Shown in pieces: positions 33,485 through 40,584 of a DNA stretch of 64,000 nt; the stretch's first letter is position 1; every line of letters begins with the position of its first letter. A program made the translations under genes and the position numbers. Where the stretch lies: positions 1 to 64,000 of the forward strand of contig UQHT01000005.1 in the NCBI GenBank assembly GCA_900540875.1, given 5' to 3'. The stretch comes from an uncultured Collinsella sp. GTDB taxonomy: Bacteria > Actinomycetota > Coriobacteriia > Coriobacteriales > Coriobacteriaceae. The notes under the pieces were generated by a model. The model was not told where the DNA came from, searched no databases, and saw only the letters and a list, made by a program, of their open reading frames with translations.

Positions 33485-34603
33485 CTACTCATGCCATAAA
33501 ACGCGGTCGCGGATATACTCGCCCAGCATGGGCACGGTAAACCGCACAAGGCCGTATCCGGCGGCCTCGATGACGCGCTCGCGAATCAGGCTTGCGCGAT
33601 ATTTACTCGCCCAGCTCTGGGTACGGTCGCAGCGCTCAATGATATCCGCCGTGCGCGTCGGCTTGTCCTCGTCAACCGCCATAGCCTCGATAAAGAGGCG
33701 CTGAGGGCTGCGCAGACCGTAATACAGAGGTGCGTCAACCGCTTCGTAGAACTCGGAGACGGCATCCGCATGGCCATTCTCGACATCGCGCCTTTCGATG
33801 ACTTGCGAGCCACGCCGGACAGCAGACCGCCACATGTAATAGCCCACCAGCTGAACCATATAGGGATGCCCCATGCTCTTGCGCGCCGCAAGGTCCGCCG
33901 TCTCCGCGTCAACGTAAAGACCAGCGTCTTTGACCGTCTGGATATACGAATCGCGCACTTTGGGCAAAGATATTGCCCCCAACGTACGCTGCTGGGCACG
34001 CCGCAAAAACGTCACGCTCGGCTCTTCGAGCAGATCGTCAACCATACTGGGCAAGCCGGCGAACGCCAGCGCAAGACCGCGCTGGTCGCTATCGGGCAAG
34101 CCCGTGGCATCCTGGTCTCCGAGCACCTGCTGATAGAGGACGGCAAGAGCCGCCAGTTCCTCGATAGACACCGATTGTGCCTCGTCAATCGCAAACAAGA
34201 CGCCCTTGCCCGGACCGAGCTTCTTGAGACGCTCGTTGACCAGCCCTCGCAATGTCTCGCCTTTTGCCCGCGCCGCCTCGACCGACATCCGGCCAAACGA
34301 CGGCCCAAACTCCATTGACGTCACAACGGGTTTATTCGAGCGAAGCGCGTCGGCCAAGCGGTCGCACAAACCAAGCGAAGCGGAATCGGAGACAACCGCC
34401 CATCCGCGCTCGCTGGCTAGACGTTGCAGCTCCCGCAGGAGAACCGTTTTGCCACAGCCGCGGTTTCCCGTAATGAGCATGAGCCTGCCCGGCGCTCCGG
34501 CGCCGTTGTCGAGCCCTTCCTCAAAATCTTCGATGACCGACTCGCGACCGATGAGTATCGGAGGCCGCTTACCAGCTGTGGGCTTAAAGGGGTTTGGATT
34601 CAT
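33485..34603 (-). CDS. AAA-type ATPase with C-terminal winged helix, copy 2
   Basis: A 372-aa paralogue of the ATPase at 29836. Walker A is GNRGCGKT (46-53), Walker B VLFAIDEAQ (about 152), with a sensor-like LAFAGLP, then VTFLRRAQQ and a C-terminal winged-helix-like tail. ATG 34603 follows AGGAGG. The gene runs directly into the UvrA-like gene (stop 26 bases before its start, or overlapping the upstream alternative start), so the two form an operon. A joint role in DNA surveillance or stress is inferred only from context. Confidence 0.85.
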   Translation of the reverse strand: MNPNPFKPTAGKRPPILIGRESVIEDFEEGLDNGAGAPGRLMLITGNRGCGKTVLLRELQRLASERGWAVVSDSASLGLCDRLADALRSNKPVVTSMEFGPSFGRMSVEAARAKGETLRGLVNERLKKLGPGKGVLFAIDEAQSVSIEELAALAVLYQQVLGDQDATGLPDSDQRGLALAFAGLPSMVDDLLEEPSVTFLRRAQQRTLGAISLPKVRDSYIQTVKDAGLYVDAETADLAARKSMGHPYMVQLVGYYMWRSAVRRGSQVIERRDVENGHADAVSEFYEAVDAPLYYGLRSPQRLFIEAMAVDEDKPTRTADIIERCDRTQSWASKYRASLIRERVIEAAGYGLVRFTVPMLGEYIRDRVLWHE

Positions 34604-34636
34604 ATCGGCCTCCTCGGATTGGCAAACCCTGGTAAC

Positions 34637-34667
34637 AGTTATACCAACTTATACTGAGTTATACCAA
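34637..34667. promoter_or_regulatory. Three TTATAC boxes at 10-bp spacing
   Basis: TTATAC occurs at 34639, 34649 and 34659, with AGTTATACCAA repeated exactly 20 bp apart (34637 and 34657). The set lies 34-64 bases upstream of the ATPase 2-UvrA-like operon, on one helix face. It is a candidate multi-site operator. Confidence 0.5.
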
Positions 34668-34670
34668 TAG

Positions 34671-34703
34671 CATGTGACAAAGGGGCTGTCCCTTTGTCAC
34701 ATG
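34671..34703. repeat. Palindromic repeat family A, copy 3
   Basis: CATGTGACAAAGGGG-CTG-TCCCTTTGTCACATG, a 33-bp palindrome with one mismatch. It supplies the last Met codon and stop of the TetM-like GTPase gene. Confidence 0.88.
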
Positions 34704-36700
34704 TGGCCGAAAAACTCGGCGTCTGCTGCTCGCCAGGGACGGAAGGTGGCGGGATCGATCTTTACGTGCGCTGCGGCGGGCACGTCATACCATTTGACCG
34801 TGTAGCCGGCGCCATGAGAGCAAAAGACCGAGTCGGGCGTGTTGGGCAGATCGGCCTCGGGCTCATAGGCGGCCGTCTCGATTACGCGCTCGGCATCATG
34901 GCAAGCCGCATAACCGGCGAACTCCAGGTACAGATGACCGCGCCCGCTCGTGTAGGCAGCCACCTCCAGCGCGTAATCCTGTACCTCGGATACCGGCACG
35001 CGACCCACAAGCTTCGCCCGGTCGGCCGCCATCGCCGGCGGCTCGTACTCGGCGCCCATGCGCGTGACATCCGAAAGCGCCCTGCCCACGCAATCTCCCG
35101 GCACCTCGAGCTCAAAGTGGTACCACGGCTCCAACAGCACCGCCGCACCCGCCTCGCGTGCCCGCATCAAACCCTGACGAATCGCGCGGTACGTGGCCTG
35201 ACGAAAATCACCGCCCTCGGTGTGTTTGGCATGTGCACGGCCACCCGTAAGCGTGATGCGCACATCGGTGATGGGCGAGCCGGTCAACACGCCCAGGTGA
35301 TCGCGCTCCATGGCGTTGGTGAGCGCCAGGCGCTGCCAGTTCAGATCGAGCTCGTCAGTCGAGGTAGCGGTACCAAATTGCACGCCTGAGCCCGCCGGCA
35401 GCGGCTCAAGGCGCAGGTGCACCTCGGCGTAATGGCGCAGTGGCTCAAAGTGGCCCACACCCTCGACCGGCTGCGAGATCGTCTCCTTATAGAGAATGCC
35501 GCCGGACTCAAACTCAATCGTAAGGCCAAAGCGATCGGCCAACACCCGCTGCACGACCTCGAGCTGCACGGCTCCCATCAACTGCAAGTGAATCTGCTCA
35601 AGATGCGTATTCCAGCTTACGCCGAGCATGGGGTCTTCGTCCGCCAACTCGGTCAGCGCTTTAAACACCGCATGGACATCGTGTTCGCCCGGTAGCACCG
35701 TATAGGTGAGGACCGGCGCAATGACAGGTGCATCGCCCGCGGGCTCCGCGCCCAGGGCATCACCCGGGCGAACGTGTGCGAGGCCCGTCACGGCGCAGAT
35801 GCCGCCAGCGGCAACTTCCTGGGCAAGCTCATACTTCTCGCCGTTATAGATGCGTACCTGATCGACCTTCTGCTCCCATGCCTCGGCACCGGAACGTCCG
35901 TCAATCATCTGTTTGGCATGCAGCGTGCCGCCGGTCACTTTAACCCAAGCCAAGCGCTCGCCACGATCCCCGCGGCTGACACGATAGACGCGCGCAGCAA
36001 ACTCCGGGAGCCACGCCTGTTCACGCATCAGCGCGCATATGCCATCCAGCAGCTCGTCAACGCCTTGGTCCTTGAGCGCCGAGCCGGCAAAGCAGGGAAA
36101 GAGCTTGCGCTCGGCAACCATGCGCGACAGCGTTGCAACAGAAAGCTCGCCCGTCTCAAGAAACTCATCGAGCGCCGCCTCGTCCAACGCAGCAGCGTCC
36201 TCCTGAACGGCACCACCCGCCAGTAGTTCGCTGGCATCTAGGCAGCCCTCGGAAAGGCGCTGCCCAAGTTGTGCCAGTAAAACATCGCGGCCGGGATGCT
36301 CCAAATCAATTTTGTTGATAAAGACGAACGTCGGGATGTCATAGCGCGCAAGCAGGCGCCACAGGGTTTCGGTGTGTCCCTGCACGCCATCGTTGGCGCC
36401 CACAACCAAAATCGCGTAGTCGAGCGCGCGCAACGTGCGCTCCGCCTCGGCAGAAAAATCGACATGCCCCGGTGCATCCACGAGCATGACGTTGGCATCT
36501 CCGTGGTCGAGCACGGCCTGCGACGAGAAAATCGTGATGCCGCGCTCGCGTTCGATAGCGTTGGTATCCAGGTGCGAGTCGCCGTCGTCCACACGGCCGC
36601 GCTTGCGAATGCGACCTGCGTTGAACAGCATGGCCTCGGCCAGCGTAGTCTTGCCGGCATCGACATGCGCCAAGATTCCAACGACCGCTTGCTTCGACAT
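34697..36700 (-). CDS. TetM-like (ribosomal protection type) translational GTPase
   Basis: A 667-aa EF-G-type GTPase in the TetM/TetW/TetO size class. It carries GTPase motifs AHVDAGKTT (G1), RGITI (G2), DAPGH (G3) and NKID (G4). All five EF-G-like domains can be traced, ending with the domain IV/V segments HFELEVPGDCVGRALSDVT and GRGHLYLEF. Proteins of this family release tetracycline from the ribosome, but several related housekeeping GTPases exist, so resistance is not proven. ATG 36700 follows GAGGAG. Its stop lies within a family A repeat. It reads toward the ATPase 2-UvrA-like operon. Confidence 0.82.
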   Translation of the reverse strand: MSKQAVVGILAHVDAGKTTLAEAMLFNAGRIRKRGRVDDGDSHLDTNAIERERGITIFSSQAVLDHGDANVMLVDAPGHVDFSAEAERTLRALDYAILVVGANDGVQGHTETLWRLLARYDIPTFVFINKIDLEHPGRDVLLAQLGQRLSEGCLDASELLAGGAVQEDAAALDEAALDEFLETGELSVATLSRMVAERKLFPCFAGSALKDQGVDELLDGICALMREQAWLPEFAARVYRVSRGDRGERLAWVKVTGGTLHAKQMIDGRSGAEAWEQKVDQVRIYNGEKYELAQEVAAGGICAVTGLAHVRPGDALGAEPAGDAPVIAPVLTYTVLPGEHDVHAVFKALTELADEDPMLGVSWNTHLEQIHLQLMGAVQLEVVQRVLADRFGLTIEFESGGILYKETISQPVEGVGHFEPLRHYAEVHLRLEPLPAGSGVQFGTATSTDELDLNWQRLALTNAMERDHLGVLTGSPITDVRITLTGGRAHAKHTEGGDFRQATYRAIRQGLMRAREAGAAVLLEPWYHFELEVPGDCVGRALSDVTRMGAEYEPPAMAADRAKLVGRVPVSEVQDYALEVAAYTSGRGHLYLEFAGYAACHDAERVIETAAYEPEADLPNTPDSVFCSHGAGYTVKWYDVPAAAHVKIDPATFRPWRAADAEFFGHM

Positions 36701-36896
36701 GGCTCTCCTCTTATTGCAAGCCCGTCGCGCACGGCGACAGGCATTCTCGTTCCACACTGGATGATACAATTTACGAGCCGGCGGGCGAAGCGGGCCCTAT
36801 CCCCCGACCGAGCTCATCGCCCTGCGTTGCCGCGCGGCGATTTTCGTAGGTTCGCGCCTTGCGAAAGCCGGCACCTCCCCTAACAGCGCAGCGACC
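36701..36896. other. Intergenic region, no gene recognised
   Basis: About 200 G+C-rich bases upstream of the TetM-like gene. It has a TACAAT box on the plus strand near 36764 and several short dyads. A small RNA is conceivable but no known RNA family core (SRP, 6S, tmRNA) could be matched. Confidence 0.3.
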
Positions 36897-36923
36897 AAAA
36901 ATGGCCCCACCCGGGGCCATTTT
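36897..36923 (-). terminator. Terminator of the GNAT gene
   Basis: TGGCCCC-ACCC-GGGGCCA is flanked by A5 and T4. On the minus strand it ends in a U5 run, 34 bases after the acetyltransferase stop. It could work both ways. Confidence 0.85.
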
Positions 36924-36957
36924 CATGTACATGGATTGTTGATACGCGTCCCCGCTC

Positions 36958-37446
36958 TTATGCCTCGCGCAGCCAATCGAACGCGACGCGCGGCGTGCCG
37001 TCCGACACATACACGACGCCGGCGCGCTCGAACCCCGCCTTCATGCTCGCGCCCTGCATGGGCAGGTTGTCCGCGTGCGTATCGATACGCAGATGGTCGG
37101 CGCGCTCCTTGGCAAAGGCAAACATCGCCGCCGCGATACCGTGCACGGTGCCGTCGGATGCCACGCGATGCAGCACGGCATACGGAGTGTCGCTGCGCCA
37201 TTGACCGTCCTCAATCACGTCATAGCACTCGTCCGGACCCGGTAAAAAGGCAAACGTCGCCACCACGCGGCCGTCGACTTCGCACACGTAACTGCCACCA
37301 GCGGCAATATCGGCAGCCAGCTGCTCGGCCGAAGGCGTGCCCTCGGGCCACTGCGTGGCGTTGCCATGCGCGCGCATAAAGGCGCGGGCCGCGTCATAGA
37401 TAGCCATGACGGCGGGAATGTCGGTATCGAGGGTTTTTCTGATCAT
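36958..37446 (-). CDS. GNAT family N-acetyltransferase
   Basis: A 162-aa acetyltransferase of the GNAT fold, with a C-terminal acetyl-CoA region (VASDGTVHGIAAAMFAFA and LRIDTHADNLPMQ). The HADNLPMQ segment is typical of a widespread cytosolic GNAT subgroup of unknown substrate. ATG 37446 is used; the preceding GTG is in frame. It is divergent from a small zinc-ribbon gene with a shared dyad between them. Confidence 0.85.
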   Translation of the reverse strand: MIRKTLDTDIPAVMAIYDAARAFMRAHGNATQWPEGTPSAEQLAADIAAGGSYVCEVDGRVVATFAFLPGPDECYDVIEDGQWRSDTPYAVLHRVASDGTVHGIAAAMFAFAKERADHLRIDTHADNLPMQGASMKAGFERAGVVYVSDGTPRVAFDWLREA

Positions 37447-37467
37447 CACGCGGCGACCTCACGTTTA

Positions 37468-37499
37468 TTGGTATCACTTTGATTGAGCAATGATACCAA
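37468..37499. promoter_or_regulatory. TTGGTATCA-N14-TGATACCAA dyad
   Basis: A perfect 9-bp inverted repeat lies in the centre of the divergent promoter between the GNAT and small zinc-ribbon genes. It is a candidate shared operator. Confidence 0.5.
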
Positions 37500-37523
37500 C
37501 GTTTGGAGAGGAGCGCGAAGCAG

Positions 37524-37820
37524 ATGGGGAGCAAAAAGCGAGCCGCCTGGTCAAAAGCCAAAAGCGAGTTTTTGGGCGCTGCCACCGGCGGCGATATGAG
37601 CGACCTGTTTGCACGCGAGGACGAGCGCCGCGACGCCCTGGACGCCGAGCGCGACGAGGCTTGGCGCTATAAATCGTGCGAGCGCAAAAACCGTTACGAC
37701 ACACGCGCCGAAGCCGAGGCCGTTATGGCCGACTGCGAAAACCGCGGACGGCGTGGTTTGGCCTGCTACAAATGCGAATACTGCGGCGGCTGGCACCTGA
37801 CGTCGCACCCTTGGAAATAG
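37524..37820 (+). CDS. Small zinc-ribbon protein
   Basis: A 98-aa basic and acidic protein ending in CYKCEYCGGWHLTSHPWK. This Cys-x2-Cys-x2-Cys plus WHLTS motif is common in small actinobacterial and phage proteins of unknown role. ATG 37524 has GAGGAG 11 bases upstream; a TTG 21 bases earlier is possible. It is a single gene. Confidence 0.7.
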   Translation: MGSKKRAAWSKAKSEFLGAATGGDMSDLFAREDERRDALDAERDEAWRYKSCERKNRYDTRAEAEAVMADCENRGRRGLACYKCEYCGGWHLTSHPWK

Positions 37821-37868
37821 ACCCCGCATCGGCACGGCGCTGGCGAAGCGCCAGCCATCGTGCACAAG

Positions 37869-38573
37869 CTACGGGCGCGGCGGCACCAAAACATCGTAAC
37901 GAACGGCCTTGCCCGCAAGCTGATAGCTCGGCTTAACGCCGGCAAGCAGCGGCCCCTTCACCGGTCGCTTGATAACGACCTTGCGCGGGTGCACCGCAAG
38001 CGCAGCTTCGACCAGCGTCTCCTCGTCGGCGCACGGCTGCTCCAGATGGTGCAAGAGCTGAAACTTCTTTTTCACCGCCGCGCTCTTGGTGCGCTCGGGA
38101 AACATGGGGTCCAGATACACCACGTCGGGAGCCGCGAGCTCACCTTGCTTGATCAGCTCGGCCGTATGGCGAAGGCCGGCAATGCTGTCCTCGCCCGCAT
38201 GTAAGCGCATGCGCGCCACGGCAGCCGCAAGCACCGGATCATCTGCCGCGCGATCCAAGGCATCCTTGAGGAGCGCCGCGATCACGCAGTCTAGTTCATA
38301 TAGATCGACGGTAAAGCCCGCGGCCGCCAGCAGCAGCGAATCCTCGCCAAAGCCTGCCGTGGCGTCAATCGCCCATGGCTGCTCGATGCCTTTTGTGCGC
38401 GCAGCCTTCACCAGCAGCTCTTGCTGCAAACGACCCTGCTTGAGCCGTGGAAGCATGCGGCTAAAATCGGCACGCAGCTCCATCGCGCCGTCGGTGAGCG
38501 TGAGGCCCTCGGGCTTCCCGGTCAGCTCAAGCCCCACGGCCCGAGCAACAGAAAAGGGATCGACGACGCCCAT
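37869..38573 (-). CDS. rsmJ: 16S rRNA (guanine-1516-N2)-methyltransferase
   Basis: A 234-aa SAM-dependent methyltransferase of the RsmJ family. The SAM loop DATAGFGEDS (about residue 72) and the YLDPMFPERTKSAAVKKK motif (about residue 155) are diagnostic. It modifies G1516 of 16S rRNA. ATG 38573 follows AAGGAG. It is convergent with the zinc-ribbon gene, with a small GCTGGCG-AAG-CGCCAGC hairpin (about 37842-37858) between them. Confidence 0.9.
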   Translation of the reverse strand: MGVVDPFSVARAVGLELTGKPEGLTLTDGAMELRADFSRMLPRLKQGRLQQELLVKAARTKGIEQPWAIDATAGFGEDSLLLAAAGFTVDLYELDCVIAALLKDALDRAADDPVLAAAVARMRLHAGEDSIAGLRHTAELIKQGELAAPDVVYLDPMFPERTKSAAVKKKFQLLHHLEQPCADEETLVEAALAVHPRKVVIKRPVKGPLLAGVKPSYQLAGKAVRYDVLVPPRP

Positions 38574-38636
38574 GGACACTCCTTACCAAGCAAAACGAAT
38601 ACATGGGCGCCATTCATGTCGGCACCCAACCGTCCG

Positions 38637-38780
38637 TTATTGTCCCACATGCGACATGGTCCACAGCATCCCAATGCAAAGCACCGCCATCAATCCCGTG
38701 CACACGGCAGCGATCACAGAATCACCCATGCGCCTTCCCAACGACCGCGGTTCACGCACTTGCTCTGGTCCGTACATCAT
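38637..38780 (-). CDS. 47-residue single-span membrane microprotein
   Basis: The minus strand carries AAGGAGG four to five bases before ATG-ATG and a 47-codon frame. A charged N-terminus (EQVREPRSLGRRMGD) is followed by one hydrophobic span (about residues 21-42, AAVCTGLMAVLCIGMLW) and a short HVGQ tail. It is divergent from the four-helix membrane protein at 39009 and sits upstream of rsmJ. No family was recognised; single-span topology suggests a regulator of a membrane complex, as an inference. Confidence 0.6.
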   Translation of the reverse strand: MMYGPEQVREPRSLGRRMGDSVIAAVCTGLMAVLCIGMLWTMSHVGQ

Positions 38781-39008
38781 GGCTCCTCCTTAGACTCACT
38801 TCTTATCACGGCCTCATCATCACAGCGCCGCACATGAGCTGCCATCGATTTGACTTACAGCTGGCTTTCCTTTTTGAAAGATTGCCCTGCACAGGCGAGA
38901 AGCGCTTTCTAACACACACGCCGTCACGTTGAACTACAATGTGCTTCACGATATGTGCAGCATATGGGACGCGCCAGACTGGCAGCGCCCGAATCGAAAG
39001 GACTACCT

Positions 39009-39410
39009 ATGAGCGCCGCGCGCAAGACACTCAAAATCCTTGCCCTCATCTATTTTGTTTTGGGCATCGCCAGCCTCGTCATCGGTATCACCGGCATCGC
39101 AACCGGCAAATTTGAATCCGTCTACGGATCGAACGCCATGCTCGCCGCGGTCGTGCTTGTCGCCAAGGGCGTTATCGACCTTGCCGCAGGTGTTGCGGGC
39201 ATCAAGGGCGCCAACAAGCCTTCGCAGGTGGATGGCGCGTTTAAGCTCGGCATCGTTGCCGCAATCGCCACGATTGCGCAGGCTGTGCTCACCCTTCCCG
39301 CGCTCGGCGGCAGCGCCGTCAATATTGGAGCCTTTGTCATCGTGGTCTACGACCTGTTCTTTGTTCAGCAGGCACACGACGTTAAGGCCGAGAACAAGGA
39401 TCGTCTGTAG
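39009..39410 (+). CDS. Four-helix membrane protein of unknown function
   Basis: A 133-aa hydrophobic protein with four predicted membrane spans separated by short loops, and a charged C-terminal tail (HDVKAENKDRL). AAAGGA precedes ATG 39009. The GxxSLVIG and KGVIDLAAGVAGIKGA segments resemble small DUF-type integral proteins common in Coriobacteriia. The function is unknown. Confidence 0.75.
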   Translation: MSAARKTLKILALIYFVLGIASLVIGITGIATGKFESVYGSNAMLAAVVLVAKGVIDLAAGVAGIKGANKPSQVDGAFKLGIVAAIATIAQAVLTLPALGGSAVNIGAFVIVVYDLFFVQQAHDVKAENKDRL

Positions 39411-39448
39411 GCACCTGCCCCCACAGCTCCCTGCAGCCAAGCAACTAA

Positions 39449-39484
39449 AAAGGGCCGATCGCGCATCTCCGCGGTCGGCCCTTT
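39449..39484 (+). terminator. Terminator after the four-helix membrane protein
   Basis: AAAGGGCCGA pairs with TCGGCCCTTT around an inner GC-rich part. The U-run is short. Confidence 0.75.
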
Positions 39485-39501
39485 ACGTTTGCCCAGATAA
39501 A

Positions 39502-39536
39502 ACCTGCCAAAATAAACCTGTCCCTTTTTGGTAGGT
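39502..39536. repeat. Palindromic repeat family B, copy 3
   Basis: ACCTGCCAAAA-N13-TTTTGGTAGGT, nearly identical to 18797-18831. Its last base is the first base of the rlmA stop codon complement, so the repeat abuts the gene end exactly. Confidence 0.88.
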
Positions 39537-40348
39537 TAGTGGCGGTACTCGGCGATGATAAAGTCGATATCGGTCTGAAGGGTATCGAGGTTTGCCAGGC
39601 GCTCTTTGTCGGCGGGGCGCGTGCGGTAGTAGTAGGGCGTCATCTGGAACACCGCCTCGATGTCAGCCTGGGTCTGGAGGGTGATGGAAGCTGTCACCCG
39701 CTGCGTTCCGACCAGTTTAAGCTCGGTGGTCTGTGGCAGCTTTTCGTCGTTGAGATATGGCGTGTCGTAGAGCACCTCCTTGAGGCCAAACAGATGCCGA
39801 GCACCCGGCACCACGGTGTAGAGCGAGCCCTCGGGCGCCAGCACGCGGGCAAACTCACGCTCGTTAAAGGGAGCGAAGAGCTCGGTCACCATATCGAAGG
39901 TGCCATCGGCCACGGGGATGTCCTTCATGTTGGCCACGAAGTAGGTCGCATCGCCGCGCTTGGCGGCCAGGCGCACCATCTCTTTGCCCAAGTCGAACCC
40001 GTAAGCATCCACGCCCGGCACCGCACCCATGGCGCTCGTGTAGTAGCCCTCGCCACAGCAAATATCGAGCAAGGTCATGGGGGTGCCGGTAGATGCCGCA
40101 CACCCAGGCGCCTGCTCGCGCACCAGCTCGACCATCGCATCGCGCAACGGCGCGTAGTAGCCGCGGTTTAGAAAGTCACGACGGCTGCGCGCCTGCGACT
40201 TGGGATCGCCCATGGAGTCGCCGCTCTTGGACGAGCGCAGCAGATACAGATAGCCCTCGCGCGCACGGTCAAACCGATGTCCGCCCGCGCATGCAGCACC
40301 GCGCTCATCGTCCACCAACGGCTCATGGCAAACGGGACACAACAACAT
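39536..40348 (-). CDS. rlmA: 23S rRNA (guanine-N1)-methyltransferase, RlmA type
   Basis: A 270-aa methyltransferase. The N-terminal zinc knuckle (C4, C7, C20, H24: CPVC..CAGGH) and the SAM motif LLDICCGEGYYTS define RlmA(I)/(II), which methylates G745 or G748 in 23S rRNA. The G748 enzyme (TlrB-like) affects tylosin binding; the paralogue type cannot be decided here. ATG 40348. It is a single gene whose 3' end touches a repeat. Confidence 0.9.
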   Translation of the reverse strand: MLLCPVCHEPLVDDERGAACAGGHRFDRAREGYLYLLRSSKSGDSMGDPKSQARSRRDFLNRGYYAPLRDAMVELVREQAPGCAASTGTPMTLLDICCGEGYYTSAMGAVPGVDAYGFDLGKEMVRLAAKRGDATYFVANMKDIPVADGTFDMVTELFAPFNEREFARVLAPEGSLYTVVPGARHLFGLKEVLYDTPYLNDEKLPQTTELKLVGTQRVTASITLQTQADIEAVFQMTPYYYRTRPADKERLANLDTLQTDIDFIIAEYRH

Positions 40349-40404
40349 GGCAACTCCTTAGCGCGGACAACACAACGCCCACCATTGTCGCACGCCTCCC
40401 CCAC

Positions 40405-40520
40405 CTAGTCATTGGGGACGTTCTTGTTCGACTAGTCATTTAAGAACGTCCCCAATGACTAGTCTGAAGGAGTGTCCCCAGCTGCCGGCAGAAAAGGAAC
40501 GTCCCTAAGTGCCGACTGGA
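40405..40520. repeat. Palindromic repeat family C, cluster 1
   Basis: A perfect 21-bp inverted repeat, CTAGTCATTGGGGACGTTCT (plus T) at 40405-40425 against 40442-40462, around a 16-base loop. It is followed by partial units (GTGTCCCCAG, GGAACGTCCCTAAGTGCC) like those at 53164. It lies upstream of the MATE gene, between it and divergent rlmA. Confidence 0.9.
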
Positions 40521-40584
40521 TGCATTAGGAGTATCATCGTCTGCGCAAATAAGCACGAATGAGCATGTTAGAGATTGAGAGCGT

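Noticed and set aside
36771..36896. SRP, 6S or tmRNA-like gene
   Set aside because: The strand has hairpins and a terminator nearby, but none of the conserved core bases of these RNAs are seen.
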